From Ruminococcus sp. (GTDB lineage: Bacteria; Bacillota; Clostridia; Oscillospirales; Acutalibacteraceae): a stretch of 64,000 nucleotides of DNA. Of the stretch, positions 33,246 to 42,914 are shown in pieces. The notes under the pieces were generated by a model. That model ran no database searches and was not told where the DNA came from. It saw only the letters and a program-made list of their open reading frames with translations. The stretch lies in contig JAFTGL010000012.1 in the NCBI GenBank assembly GCA_017457955.1, positions 62,001 through 126,000 on the forward strand, read 5' to 3'. The translations under genes and the position numbers were made by a program. Each line of letters starts with the position of its first letter. The first letter of the stretch is position 1.

Positions 33246-34712
33246 CTATTCTTTCTCATTACGCTTCTCCTGCTTTGCTATCATTTCGACAGCCGCTTTA
33301 CCTGCTTTTGCCGCTACGGGCAAGCCGCCGGGCGCCTGCTGCCACTGGGTCGCCAAATAAGCGTTATCCAAGCCCTTGATCCTGCCGCTTCGGAACAGCG
33401 GATTCAGCTTGGCGGGAAACGCAAAGCCCATATAGGAGCCGACGTCCGCGCCTGTGTAGCGCTTGTAGGTCGCGGGCGTCCAGCTGTCGAGGCGGCTCAG
33501 CTTGCCTTGCAGCTCGGGGTACTTCGCGACAATAAAGGCTTCTATCTCATCGGTTATCATGTGTTTCAGCGCACGGTATTCGACCGGACTGTCTTTCAGG
33601 CGGATAAAACGGCGGCACTCCGTCTCGTTAAAATAATGCATTGTCTGGATCAGACACTTACCCTGCGGCGAAAAGCCCGCTTCATGCGAATACTCGCGCA
33701 GGATGATATATTTGGATCGCAGTTTTTCCCGTAAAGCAAGCGGCAGATCGAATATCCTGTCGCCGCAGAAAGGCAGTTCGGGCACATCACACGCGAACGC
33801 GCTGTGGAAGCTCGAAAAGCGGTTGACCGACGCATGGTCATAGAGTCGGCGCAGATAGGACGGCATCAACGACTCTTTGAGCAAGGCGCCGAAGGTGATG
33901 GCAGGATCGGCCGCAAAGATGAAGGCGTCCGCCGCCGCGGTACTGCCGTCACTGAGAGTCACCGATACGACACGATTCTTTTTCAGCTCTGCGCCCGTAA
34001 CAGAGACGCCGCAGTTCAGTCCGCCGCCGAGAGAGCGGAAACGGTTTGCCATGCGCAGCGCCATCGCGCGGGAACCGCCCTGCGGCAGATCGCCGTTGTC
34101 CGAGCAGAACGTCGCCATCGCGACGAGCAGTCCCAAAGCGCCGAAGCCTTCGACAAACAGTCCCTGTAAAAAGCCGCGGATAACAGGGTCACGGAAGCGC
34201 TCTGCCAATTCACGCGTCGTCAGCTGATGATAGCGCAGAAGCAGAGGAAGGGAGCTGAGCAGTTCGGACGTCGTAGCTTTTTTGTCATTCGACTTCCCCG
34301 AAACCTCGATGATGGTTTTGGCGGCGTTCAGCGCTTTGATAAAGGAAGAAATCTCCTTCTCGTCTTTCGGCGAGAGAGCCAGCATATCGGTATGGAGCTT
34401 GCTGACGTCACGGCTCAACGAAAGCTTGACGCCGTTATGCTCGTAGGTAAAGAGAGAATCCGCACGATAGATCCCGACGCCGCCGAGCGCGCCGGTATCG
34501 TGCCAAAGACCGTACATGTCGGTCACAGGATTCGTACCCGTCAGCCAGTGGATGCAGTTGTCGATATGATAGCCGCCGCGATTCCATCCGGTAAGGTTAC
34601 CGCCGGGGACATGGTGCTTTTCGTAAATCACGGCTTCATAGCCGTTCAGCCGTGCGTAAATACCCGCGGTCAGTCCGGCTACGCCGCCGCCTGTTATGAT
34701 GATCTTTGACAT
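33246..34712 (-). CDS. CrtI-like FAD/NAD(P)-dependent oxidoreductase
   Basis: A 488-residue flavoprotein of the phytoene desaturase/CrtI-like family. The N-terminal dinucleotide-binding motif is GGGVAGLTAGIYARLNGY (about residues 8-25), followed by the acidic residue in YEKHHVPGGNLTGW. The second conserved FAD region lies at the C-terminus (GLDNAYLATQWQQAPGGLPV). No carotenoid genes lie nearby, so the substrate is unknown; relatives in Firmicutes act on lipids, retinoid-like compounds or unknown polyenes. It is a single-gene unit next to the deacetylase. The C-terminal tail is short and basic (KQEKRNEKE). Confidence 0.82.
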   Translation of the reverse strand: MSKIIITGGGVAGLTAGIYARLNGYEAVIYEKHHVPGGNLTGWNRGGYHIDNCIHWLTGTNPVTDMYGLWHDTGALGGVGIYRADSLFTYEHNGVKLSLSRDVSKLHTDMLALSPKDEKEISSFIKALNAAKTIIEVSGKSNDKKATTSELLSSLPLLLRYHQLTTRELAERFRDPVIRGFLQGLFVEGFGALGLLVAMATFCSDNGDLPQGGSRAMALRMANRFRSLGGGLNCGVSVTGAELKKNRVVSVTLSDGSTAAADAFIFAADPAITFGALLKESLMPSYLRRLYDHASVNRFSSFHSAFACDVPELPFCGDRIFDLPLALREKLRSKYIILREYSHEAGFSPQGKCLIQTMHYFNETECRRFIRLKDSPVEYRALKHMITDEIEAFIVAKYPELQGKLSRLDSWTPATYKRYTGADVGSYMGFAFPAKLNPLFRSGRIKGLDNAYLATQWQQAPGGLPVAAKAGKAAVEMIAKQEKRNEKE

Positions 34713-34731
34713 GATTTATCAGAACCTTTGC

Positions 34732-34769
34732 AAAAGGCGCCGCACCGCGATAGCCGTGGGTGCAGCGCC
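34732..34769 (-). terminator. Terminator after the polysaccharide deacetylase gene
   Basis: GC-rich hairpin with arms GGCGCTGCACC/GGTGCGGCGCC on the minus strand, followed by TTTTG, 26 bases past the stop codon at 34795. Confidence 0.75.
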
Positions 34770-34794
34770 GTTCATTGTTGTATTAATCCGATTA

Positions 34795-36438
34795 TTAAGG
34801 AGTCAGTTCTTCGAACGCGTTCCTGTACTGCTTGCCGGGCACAGGCTCAGAGCCGCCCTTCAAGGTCATCAGATCGTGACAGGTGACCAGCTGGAAGCCG
34901 CGGTCAATCAGCTCGGGAACCATCTTCTCCACCGCGTCGGCGGTAGAGTCGTAAATCTCGTGCATCAGAACGATATCGCCGTCCTGAACATAATCCACCA
35001 CCGCGTGGTATACGGCGTCGGCGTCCTTAGAGCTCCAGTCCTCTGTATCGATCGACCAATAGTAAGCCGACATTCCTTCAGCGGCGCATTCGTTCAGAAT
35101 CGCGTCAGTGGTCATGCCGCCGGGCGAACGGAAGCAGGTCGGGTACTGTCCGCAGACATTATAGATCTCATTGCTCGCCATGCTGATATCATCCGGCGTC
35201 ACTTCATTTCCGTAATGGGCATGGTTCCATGTGTGGTTGCCCAGCTCCATCTTCAGCTGAACCTTGCGCTTCAGATTATCCGCACGGTCGGTCACATTAC
35301 AGCCGACCATAAAGAAGGTCGCGCGGGCGTTATACTGTTCCAAAACGTCGAGGATCTTCTCGCCCGAACCACCGTCCAGAGGACCGTCGTCAAAGGTAAG
35401 GGCGATCATCGGCTTGTCGGGGTCGATGGTGCTGTCCACTGTCTGCTTCGCCGCTTTCGGCGTAACAGGCGTATCCTCCGAGACGACCTGAACCGACTGC
35501 TCCGCGCTTCTCTGACCGGTCAGCTGTTCTTCACCGGAGAGATATGCCGCTACGCGCACATAATAGGTCGCGCCTGTTTCGAGGTCGGGGATATCCGCTC
35601 TGCATTCCGTAGGATCGGAAACGGTCAGCGTCGTGTCGGAGCCATACTCACCGCCGTCCTTTTTATACTCGACGATATAGCCGCTTGCCTTATCGTTCGC
35701 ACTCCAGTCGAGATGGATCTCACCTTTTTTCGCGGAATAGATATTGGTGATCTCGGGCGCTTCGGGTAGCGTCCAAACGCTGTTCAAAACTGTCTGTTCG
35801 CTCTCCTTATCCCCTCTGAACGCGGTCACACAAAAGCTGTAAGAAACAGCCTGATCGAGACCGCTTACCGTGGCGGTACAGGTATCGGGGTCGTCGATCC
35901 TCAGATACTCCTGATAATCTTGGGAGTCACCCTGCGCCATCAGCACACGATAGCCGTCGGCATGATTCGCCTTCTCCCATGAAAGCACCGCCTGATCCGC
36001 CGTCAGCTCAGAGACCCGGAGCGATTCGACCTTACCGACTCCGCCGACAGATACCGCTATCGCGACAATGCCTGTCAAAATCCCCAACACAAGGATGATA
36101 CCGATGGTCAGGATCAGCGTGCGGCGCGTCTTGCGGCGGAGCTTGTACGGATGCTGAGCAGATGGATTACGTCGGTTTTGTATCCGCGCGTTGCCGCCGT
36201 AGACGTTTTTGCTTCTCACGGCGCGTCGGTTAGACTCATTCATCACACGGCGGTTTCTGTCAAAATCCTCACGGTCATAGTCATAGTATTCGCGACTGTG
36301 CTGTGATCTGCTGCTGAAATCATTGAAATCATACTCTTCGTACGAATGACTCGCGGCAGAAGATCTCACATTCTTTTTATTTGAATCCGAGTAAATTTCT
36401 TCATACTCCGAGAAAAAATCATCGCTGTATTTGCTCAT
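34795..36438 (-). CDS. Membrane-anchored polysaccharide deacetylase with two FN3-like domains
   Basis: About 547 residues from the ATG at 36438; an ATG two codons earlier sits on the ribosome-binding site. A 105-residue cytoplasmic part rich in Ser, Tyr, Asp and Arg precedes one membrane helix (ILTIGIILVLGILTGIVAIA). Two FN3-like modules follow outside (about 138-225 and 228-320), then a NodB domain with TFDDGP (about 348-353), the zinc motif HTWNHAH (about 402-408), RSPGG, YYWSIDTEDWS and the final His in VLMHE. It should remove N-acetyl groups from peptidoglycan or another wall glycan, often giving lysozyme resistance. The long charged tail could be a signalling or localisation segment. Confidence 0.9.
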   Translation of the reverse strand: MSKYSDDFFSEYEEIYSDSNKKNVRSSAASHSYEEYDFNDFSSRSQHSREYYDYDREDFDRNRRVMNESNRRAVRSKNVYGGNARIQNRRNPSAQHPYKLRRKTRRTLILTIGIILVLGILTGIVAIAVSVGGVGKVESLRVSELTADQAVLSWEKANHADGYRVLMAQGDSQDYQEYLRIDDPDTCTATVSGLDQAVSYSFCVTAFRGDKESEQTVLNSVWTLPEAPEITNIYSAKKGEIHLDWSANDKASGYIVEYKKDGGEYGSDTTLTVSDPTECRADIPDLETGATYYVRVAAYLSGEEQLTGQRSAEQSVQVVSEDTPVTPKAAKQTVDSTIDPDKPMIALTFDDGPLDGGSGEKILDVLEQYNARATFFMVGCNVTDRADNLKRKVQLKMELGNHTWNHAHYGNEVTPDDISMASNEIYNVCGQYPTCFRSPGGMTTDAILNECAAEGMSAYYWSIDTEDWSSKDADAVYHAVVDYVQDGDIVLMHEIYDSTADAVEKMVPELIDRGFQLVTCHDLMTLKGGSEPVPGKQYRNAFEELTP

Positions 36439-36558
36439 CTTCATCCCCGTATCTATCCATATTCAAAGTCATTATACTTTAGATCGATACGGCTATATTT
36501 ACTTCTGAGAATTATTGTAAGAATTTGTCTAATTTTATCAGAATAGGAAAAGTTACAG

Positions 36559-36598
36559 AAAAAACGGCATACAGTCTTTGATAGAGACTGCATACCGC
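36559..36598 (-). terminator. Terminator after the peptidoglycan-binding protein gene
   Basis: Hairpin CGGTATGCAGTCT/AGACTGTATGCCG followed by six T residues on the minus strand, 8 bases past the stop at 36606. Confidence 0.85.
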
Positions 36599-36605
36599 AA
36601 TGATT

Positions 36606-37949
36606 CTACAGATTGTTGCCGCGGGTGATGATCTCCACCCATTCGACCGGTCCGACAGCGCCGTTTTGTTCAATGCCCAACTGCGCCTGCAAAGCGATGA
36701 CCGCGCGCTTGGTCTGCGGTCCGAAGATTCCGTCTACCGAAAGCTCGGGAATGGCAGGGTCGATACGGGCGATACGGCTGAGGTAGGTCTGGATCACCCT
36801 GACCTCTTCTCCCCTGTCTCCCTCTACCAGAAAACGCCCGGGATATGGCTCGCCGATCGCGCTCTGGTAATTGGCGGGCAGGTCGGCTACCGCCCTGCGG
36901 TATTCGCGCTCGATGGTGTAATAGGTCGCTAAATCGACCACGCCTGTCACGGGCAAGCCGTACTCATTCTGAAAGGTAAAGACCGCGTCGCGGGTCGCAT
37001 CATCAAAGAAACCCGTGATCGGGATCGGCGGGAGCTGGGGATAGAAATACCCTAAAAACGCCAGATAATACTGTACCGCCTCGACCTCGACGCCGCTGTC
37101 GCCGACGCTAAGCTCAGTACGGAACACACGCTCGATCTCGGGGATCGTCAAGCCCTCGCTGGTCAGCTCCGACAGACGCTTGACAGCCGCGAAAATCTGC
37201 TTGATCTTGTACCACGTCGCCTTGCCGACCACCCCGTCGGGAGTAAGGTTAAAAATGCGCTGGAACTCCCTGACCGCTTCTTCCGTTTCGCTGTCATAAA
37301 CCGAAGTGGAAGAATTGATGTTCGGGATCGCGGGATAGTTGCGGCGGATACGGTTCAGCTCATTTTTGATGATACGGACGTCGTCGCCGAAGGAGCCGCG
37401 CGACAAAGCAGCGCTGGGATAGGACTGGGTCTTATCCGTCAGCGGGGCGTTCTCCACCAGCTCGATATCGTCACCGTAGTAGTACTTCAAAATCTCCATC
37501 GCGGTATAGCCCTGGTTGGCAAGCTCTACCGAACCCCACTGGAGCAGTCCGTTGCACTGGGTCACAACGCCGTCGCAGAACTTCGCCGCGAGCGGTTCGA
37601 CCGCTCCCGAACGGCGGATATAGTTGTTGAAGATCTCATCCACGATCAAGCTGATCGTGTCAAAGACCTCTCCGTCCCGCGTATAGGCGTGATCGTATCG
37701 GGTGTCGTTGGTGATGTCAAAATCATAGCCGCGGCTGGGATAATACTCTGTATAGACGCGGTTGAGAGTATAGGATATCTGCGCGAGGATATTCGCCCGC
37801 AGCGCCTCGACAGGCCAGTTCGGAAAGATCTCTGAGGACGCGACGTTTTTGATATAGTCCGTAAAGCGCACCGTAACGTTTTCGGCATTGCTGTTGGGCG
37901 CGCCGAGGTGAACGGTGACATAAGACGGGATCGTCGGTAAATCAGCCAT
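36606..37949 (-). CDS. Protein with three peptidoglycan-binding (PG_binding_1) domains
   Basis: A 447-residue protein without a signal peptide. After an N-terminal domain of about 175 residues (IPSYVTVHLGAPNSNAENVT and on) come three PG_binding_1 modules near 185-255, 275-345 and 370-440, each ending in the family pattern (EEAVREFQRIFNLTPDGVVG, then TRDAVFTFQNEYGLPVTGVV, then TKRAVIALQAQLGIEQNGAV). Related clostridial proteins occur near spore cortex and germination genes. Lack of a signal peptide suggests mother-cell or forespore use. It overlaps the preceding gene by 8 bases. Confidence 0.78.
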   Translation of the reverse strand: MADLPTIPSYVTVHLGAPNSNAENVTVRFTDYIKNVASSEIFPNWPVEALRANILAQISYTLNRVYTEYYPSRGYDFDITNDTRYDHAYTRDGEVFDTISLIVDEIFNNYIRRSGAVEPLAAKFCDGVVTQCNGLLQWGSVELANQGYTAMEILKYYYGDDIELVENAPLTDKTQSYPSAALSRGSFGDDVRIIKNELNRIRRNYPAIPNINSSTSVYDSETEEAVREFQRIFNLTPDGVVGKATWYKIKQIFAAVKRLSELTSEGLTIPEIERVFRTELSVGDSGVEVEAVQYYLAFLGYFYPQLPPIPITGFFDDATRDAVFTFQNEYGLPVTGVVDLATYYTIEREYRRAVADLPANYQSAIGEPYPGRFLVEGDRGEEVRVIQTYLSRIARIDPAIPELSVDGIFGPQTKRAVIALQAQLGIEQNGAVGPVEWVEIITRGNNL

Positions 37950-38409
37950 CTTCTCTCTCCCCTGTCAGCGGCACTAAGGATATGGGCAGGATGGTCTCGG
38001 TCTTGTCGTGAATGACGACAGGACAATCGGACAGCTCCTGAAAATCGGGGTGGAAGATCGTGACCAGATACTCCGCTTCGGGAAGCTGTGCCGACTCATA
38101 ATTCAGCGTGCTCTCGATCGAGCGCGCGGGCAGTACCATATTGTCGACGATTCCCGAGATATCGGTGATGTCGTTATAAAGGCTGTAGCGCACGCCGTTA
38201 TAGATTTGCGAGACGTCGACCAGCACATTTTTCATCGGGAAGGCTCCGCGCGCTACGCTGATCTGCACCTTTAGCGTCCCGCGTCCGGGATACTCGCGGA
38301 TGTATTCCTCATACTCGTCGCGGAAGGGTGTTTCACCCTGCTGAACAGTCCGCGGCTGAGCATAAATCTCATCGGGTTTTACATCGCTGTTCAAATAATC
38401 TCTGTACAT
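37942..38409 (-). CDS. Small protein paired with the PG-binding protein
   Basis: A 155-residue soluble protein. Residues about 45-150 (GTLKVQISVARGAFPMKNVL and on, ending IHDKTETILPISLVP) resemble a carboxypeptidase-regulatory-like beta-sandwich. The N-terminal 40 residues are polar and acidic. It overlaps the next gene by 8 bases, so the two products are likely partners. The same gene pair recurs in spore-forming Clostridia as far as I know, but no specific function is established. Confidence 0.6.
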   Translation of the reverse strand: MYRDYLNSDVKPDEIYAQPRTVQQGETPFRDEYEEYIREYPGRGTLKVQISVARGAFPMKNVLVDVSQIYNGVRYSLYNDITDISGIVDNMVLPARSIESTLNYESAQLPEAEYLVTIFHPDFQELSDCPVVIHDKTETILPISLVPLTGEREDG

Positions 38410-38451
38410 AAAAATCCCCCTTATACCTCAGCATATGCAGGGTATAAGGGG
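38410..38451 (-). terminator. Terminator after lysA
   Basis: Hairpin with arms CCCCTTATACC/GGTATAAGGGG followed by five T residues on the minus strand, about 15 bases past the stop of the decarboxylase gene. Confidence 0.85.
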
Positions 38452-38466
38452 AATTATTCGTTATTA

Positions 38467-39747
38467 TTACTTCGTATTGAATTTGTAGGGTGAGAAGTCA
38501 AAGGTCGCGAAATAGTCGTCCATGGTCTCGGCACGGCGGATCAGCTGATGGGAGCCGTCCTCCTTGAGAAGGACCTCGGCTGAACGGAGCTTGCCGTTGT
38601 AGTCGTAGCCCATAGAGAAGCCGTGTGCACCGGTATCGTGAATATAGATCAGATCATCGGGCAGGATCTCGGGCAGCATGCGGTCAACGGCAAATTTGTC
38701 GTTGTTCTCGCACAGACCGCCTGTCACGTCGTACTTAAAGTTGCAAGGCTCGTTTTCCTTACCCAGTACGGTGATGTGATGGTAGGAGCCATACATCGCG
38801 GGACGCATGAGGTTCGCGGCGCAGGCGTCCAGACCGATATAGTCCTTGTAGATGTGCTTGGTATGCAGGCACTTCGCGATCAGCGCGCCGTAGGGGGCGA
38901 GCATATATCTGCCGAGTTCGGAGAAGATCGCGATATCATCCATACCCTCGGGAACGAGGATCTCTTCATACTTCTGACGGACGAGGTCGCCGATGATCAT
39001 GATATCGTTGGTCGGCTCGTCGGGTCGGTAATCGACGCCGATACCGCCGGACAGGTTAATGAAGCTGATATGCACACCACAGCGGTCTCTGAGACGAACG
39101 GCGAGCTTGAAGAGGATCGCCGCAAGCTCCGCGTAATACTCGTTGGAAACGGTGTTGGACGCTAAGAACGCGTGGATGCCGAAGTGCTTCGCGCCGTCGG
39201 CTTTCAGACGGGTGAACGCCTCAGCCATCTGATCCTCGCTCATGCCGTACTTCGCCTCGCCGGGGTTGTCCATGACCTGAACGCCCGTGCGGGACGCGGC
39301 AAGTTCAAAGGTACCGCCGGGATTGTAACGGCAGCAAACGGTCTCGGGAACGCCGCAGACGCGCTCGATAAACGGCACGAAATTGATATCGTCGAGGTTG
39401 ATATAAGCGCCCAGCTCGTAAGCCTTTTTCATATCTTCCTCGGGGGTAACGTTGGACGAGAACATGATGTCCTCTCCCTTAAAGCCGCAGGCTTCGGACA
39501 TGATCAGCTCGGTCAGCGAGGAACAGTCGACGCCGCAGCCTTCCTCCTTGAGGATGGTCAGCAGATAGGGGTTCGGGGTCGCCTTGACGGCAAAATACTC
39601 CTTGAAGCCCTTGTTCCAGGAGAACGCCTTGTACAGACGGCGGCAGTTCTCGCGGATGCCTTTTTCATCATAGACGTGGAACGGCGTGGGGACGTCTTTG
39701 ATGATGTCCTCTGCCATCGCCTTCGTCAGAAATGGTGTTTTTTTCAT
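38467..39747 (-). CDS. lysA: Diaminopimelate decarboxylase
   Basis: A 426-residue PLP enzyme that converts meso-diaminopimelate to lysine. I start at the ATG at 39747, 7 bases after GGAGG; another ATG two codons earlier abuts that site. The N-terminal TIM barrel carries the PLP lysine in YFAVKATPNP, followed by the family pattern GCGVDCSSLTEL. Further matches are NLSGGIGVDYRP, FSELGRYMLAPYG (phosphate and substrate contacts), the active-site Cys in GGLCENND and the Tyr in FSMGYDYNG. The CENND box departs slightly from the textbook CESxD. The gene appears monocistronic with its own terminator. Confidence 0.85.
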   Translation of the reverse strand: MKKTPFLTKAMAEDIIKDVPTPFHVYDEKGIRENCRRLYKAFSWNKGFKEYFAVKATPNPYLLTILKEEGCGVDCSSLTELIMSEACGFKGEDIMFSSNVTPEEDMKKAYELGAYINLDDINFVPFIERVCGVPETVCCRYNPGGTFELAASRTGVQVMDNPGEAKYGMSEDQMAEAFTRLKADGAKHFGIHAFLASNTVSNEYYAELAAILFKLAVRLRDRCGVHISFINLSGGIGVDYRPDEPTNDIMIIGDLVRQKYEEILVPEGMDDIAIFSELGRYMLAPYGALIAKCLHTKHIYKDYIGLDACAANLMRPAMYGSYHHITVLGKENEPCNFKYDVTGGLCENNDKFAVDRMLPEILPDDLIYIHDTGAHGFSMGYDYNGKLRSAEVLLKEDGSHQLIRRAETMDDYFATFDFSPYKFNTK

Positions 39748-39784
39748 ACTCATACCTCCAAATCTATATCAATGAACCGATATA

Positions 39785-40360
39785 CTAATCCAGATGCGCG
39801 TTGATCGCGTCCATGATCGCCCCTGTGCCGTCACCCTTCAGCGCGGAGAAAGGATAAAGCTCCACTCCCTCATAGCCGGCAAAGGTCTCTGTGAGCAGTT
39901 CAAGCTGTGCGGCATACTCGGTTTTATTGAGCTTGTCCGCCTTTGTCGCGACGATGATGAACGGGATACCGCTTTCATAGAGGAAGCTGATCATGTTCAT
40001 ATCGTCGGCAGTCGGCTTGTGGCGCATGTCGATGATCTGCACCACCAGCGCGATATCGCGGTCCGCGGCAAAATAGCCCTCGACCAGCTCTGCCCAGCGG
40101 AGCTTTTCGACCTTGCTGACCTTGGCATAGCCGTAGCCGGGCAGGTCGACGAGGTTGAACGTACCCGCGTCAAAGAAATTGATGGTCGCGGTCTTGCCGG
40201 GCTTGGAGCTGACGCGCGCGAGTCCTTTGCGGCTGCACAGTTTATTGATCAGCGAGGACTTGCCAACATTGGAGCGGCCCGAAAAAACCACATCGGGGCG
40301 GTCATCGGGTCTCAGCTGAGAGCTGAGTCCCGCGGAATAGGTAAATTCTACGTTGAGCAT
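39785..40360 (-). CDS. engB: Ribosome biogenesis GTPase EngB/YsxC
   Basis: A 191-residue TrmE-Era-EngB-type GTPase. Motifs: G1 GRSNVGKS (28-35), a G2 Thr in GKTATINFF, G3 DLPGYG, G4 TKADKLNK and G5-like SALKGDG. It is needed for late assembly of the 50S subunit. It lies 9 bases after lon, and the lon-engB (ysxC) neighbour pair is also known from Bacillus. Length is normal for the family. Confidence 0.95.
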   Translation of the reverse strand: MLNVEFTYSAGLSSQLRPDDRPDVVFSGRSNVGKSSLINKLCSRKGLARVSSKPGKTATINFFDAGTFNLVDLPGYGYAKVSKVEKLRWAELVEGYFAADRDIALVVQIIDMRHKPTADDMNMISFLYESGIPFIIVATKADKLNKTEYAAQLELLTETFAGYEGVELYPFSALKGDGTGAIMDAINAHLD

Positions 40361-40369
40361 ACGATCTCC

Positions 40370-42772
40370 TTATGCTGTTACACCGGCACGCTTGGAAGCG
40401 GACTTCGCCGTTTTCTTGCGCGTGTTAGCGGATTTCGCGGCGGACTTCTTCTCCCTGACCGTCGCCAGCGCGATCACTTCGTCGATGGTCTCGACAGGGT
40501 GGTAAGTGATATTCTCACGGATCTCGGGATCGAACTCCGCCAGATCGCGCTCATTCTCCTTGGGGATGATGACATGCTGTACGCCGGCTTTGTACGCCGC
40601 CATGCTCTTTTCCTTCAAGCCGCCGATGGGCAGGACCTTTCCGCTGATACTGATTTCACCGGTCATGGCAACGTCAGCGCGGACGGGCTGATCTGTCAAA
40701 GCGGAATACAAGGCGGTCGCCATCGTCACGCCCGCGGAGGGTCCGTCCTTCGGGATCGCTCCTTCAAGGGCATGGATGTGGATATCGAAGTTTTTATAAA
40801 AATCGGAATCAATATGATACTTCTCGGCACGGGTGCGGATGGCAGTGATCGCCGCCTTGCCGCTTTCCTGCATGACGTCGCCGAGAGAACCGGTCAGCTC
40901 CAGCTTGCCGGAGCCGGGCATGACAACGCACTCGAGCGGCAGAAGGGTGCCGCCGACAGCCGTCCACGCCAGACCGTTGACCATGCCGACCTCATCCTTC
41001 TTCGCAGAGATATCGTCAAGGTACTTTTTCACGCCCAAGTAAGCGTCGAGGTTTTTGTCGCTGACTCTGACGACCGTATCGGGATCGGCAAGGATCGCGA
41101 CAGCCGCCTTGCGGAGGATCGCGGTCAGCTCGCGTTCGAGGTTACGAACGCCCGCTTCACGGGTATAGAAATCGATCACCGCGTAGATCGCCTTATCGGT
41201 CATGCGGAAGTTCTTGCGTTTGATACCGCAGAGCTTCATCTGCTTCGGGAGCAGGTGTTTTTTGGCGATATTGAACTTTTCGACGCGGGTGTAGGACGGC
41301 AGTTCGATGACGTCCATACGGTCGCGCAGAGGCGCGGGGATCGCGTCGGGATCGTTCGCGGTAGTGATGAACATGACGTCGGACAGATCGAAGGGCAGGT
41401 CGATATAGTGATCAACAAAGGCGTAGTTTTGCTCGCTGTCAAGCACTTCCAGCAGTGCGGAGCTGGGATCGCCCTTGTAATCGGCAGAGAGCTTATCCAC
41501 CTCGTCGAGGATCAAAAGCGGATTGCGGGAGCCGCATTTACGCAGGGCATTGATGATCCTGCCGGGCATGGAAGCGATATAGGTGCGGCGGTGACCGCGG
41601 ATCTCCGCTTCGTCACGCACGCCGCCTAACGCGACGCGGTAGCTCTTTCGCCCGATAGCGTCGCCGATCGAGGTCGCAATCGAGGTCTTGCCGATACCGG
41701 GAGGTCCGACAAGGCAGATGATCTGTCCCTTCGCCTTATCGCTGAGCTTGCGCACGGCAAGCTGCTCGATGATGCGCTTCTTGACCTTATCGAGACCGTA
41801 GTGGTCGGCGTCCAGCTGCTCACGCACCTTTTCAAGGTCAATGCTCTCTTCGGTCATCGTGTTCCACGGCAATTCTAAAACAGTATCTATGTAGGTCTCG
41901 ATCACGCTCGATTCGTTCGTGCCGACGGGCAGACGCTCGAGACGGGAACATTCCTTCATCAAAGCCTGCTCGACCTCTTCGGGCAGCTTCATGTCCGCGA
42001 TCTTTTTCCGCAGTTCGTCGATATCATTGAAGTCGCCGTTCTCCCCCAGCTCGTCGCGGATCACGTTCATCTGCTCGCGCAAATAATAATCGCGCTGGCT
42101 CTGGTCGATACGGGATTTTGCCTTCTCCATGATATCCTGCTCGACGCTCATGATGAAGATCTCATTCTGCATCGCGTCGATCAGCACCTCGAGACGGTCG
42201 GAAAGGTTGACGGTTTCGAGGATGATCTGCTTGATCTCCACGTCGAGGATGACGTTGGACGCGACGAAATCGGCAAGCTCGCCCGGCTCGTTGGACATCC
42301 CGATCTTGAAGAGGATGTCGGCGGGGAGCTTGGGCGTCAGCTCCATATAGCGCTCAAAGGTCGCTTTCAGGGAGCGCATCAGCGCGATGTCGCGGGTCGT
42401 CAGCGTATGCTTGCGGCTGTCGCCGTAAGGCTCGACAGCGGCATACATACAGCTGTCGTTCGGCACGGACTCGACAATAGCGCCGCGCCAGAGTCCCTCG
42501 ACGACCACACGGGTCGCCTTCGAGTCCTCTTTGACGACCTGCTTGACGCGGCAGACCACGCCGACCTTGTATATATCGTCAACCGCGGGCTCGTTCACGC
42601 CGGCGTCCATCTGGGCGGTGACGAAAATGAGCTGATCGCCCTCGACCGCCATGTCGATAGCGCTCTTGGAACGCTTGCGGTTCACGTCAAAGTTCAGCAT
42701 CATCTTCGGGAACATCACAACGCCCCGAAGCGGCAGAACAGGTAAATTCAAACTGGTGTTTATCTCGTTCAT
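40370..42772 (-). CDS. lon: ATP-dependent Lon protease
   Basis: An 800-residue LonA protease that degrades damaged and regulatory proteins in the cytoplasm. The N-terminal substrate-recognition domain starts LPVLPLRGVVMFPKMML. The AAA+ module has Walker A GPPGIGKTS (about residue 350) and Walker B LLILDEVDKL. The proteolytic dyad is Ser679 in KDGPSAGV and the Lys (about 720) in GGLKEK. A Lys/Ala/Ser-rich basic tail of about 25 residues follows the catalytic domain (KKSAAKSANTRKKTAKSASK), a lineage-specific extension that might bind nucleic acid. It follows clpX after about 140 bases. Confidence 0.96.
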   Translation of the reverse strand: MNEINTSLNLPVLPLRGVVMFPKMMLNFDVNRKRSKSAIDMAVEGDQLIFVTAQMDAGVNEPAVDDIYKVGVVCRVKQVVKEDSKATRVVVEGLWRGAIVESVPNDSCMYAAVEPYGDSRKHTLTTRDIALMRSLKATFERYMELTPKLPADILFKIGMSNEPGELADFVASNVILDVEIKQIILETVNLSDRLEVLIDAMQNEIFIMSVEQDIMEKAKSRIDQSQRDYYLREQMNVIRDELGENGDFNDIDELRKKIADMKLPEEVEQALMKECSRLERLPVGTNESSVIETYIDTVLELPWNTMTEESIDLEKVREQLDADHYGLDKVKKRIIEQLAVRKLSDKAKGQIICLVGPPGIGKTSIATSIGDAIGRKSYRVALGGVRDEAEIRGHRRTYIASMPGRIINALRKCGSRNPLLILDEVDKLSADYKGDPSSALLEVLDSEQNYAFVDHYIDLPFDLSDVMFITTANDPDAIPAPLRDRMDVIELPSYTRVEKFNIAKKHLLPKQMKLCGIKRKNFRMTDKAIYAVIDFYTREAGVRNLERELTAILRKAAVAILADPDTVVRVSDKNLDAYLGVKKYLDDISAKKDEVGMVNGLAWTAVGGTLLPLECVVMPGSGKLELTGSLGDVMQESGKAAITAIRTRAEKYHIDSDFYKNFDIHIHALEGAIPKDGPSAGVTMATALYSALTDQPVRADVAMTGEISISGKVLPIGGLKEKSMAAYKAGVQHVIIPKENERDLAEFDPEIRENITYHPVETIDEVIALATVREKKSAAKSANTRKKTAKSASKRAGVTA

Positions 42773-42816
42773 AATTCTCCTTAAGAATTAAAATAGATTA
42801 TCTATAAAATCAGCAT

Positions 42817-42850
42817 AAGGCTGTACGGTTTTCCACATACAGCCTTTTTA
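42817..42850. terminator. Hairpin between clpX and lon
   Basis: Arms AAGGCTGTA/TACAGCCTT with T-rich sequence on the plus-strand side and a weaker tail on the minus strand. It may end or reduce clpX transcription before lon. Confidence 0.55.
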
Positions 42851-42914
42851 TGATTCGGTTGAGATTGCTACAGCCCCGACACATGTATCAAGGGGCTTCG
42901 CAATGACGTTTTTA

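Noticed and set aside
34696-35769. Plus-strand frame of 357 codons over the polysaccharide deacetylase
   Set aside because: It is antisense to a gene with the full NodB motif set, and no domain is visible in its translation.
39794-41629. Plus-strand open frame of 611 codons across engB and lon
   Set aside because: It is antisense to two clear genes with full catalytic motifs. The protein is rich in Arg/Asp/Gly/His with no domain, as expected from the complementary strand of GC-rich genes.
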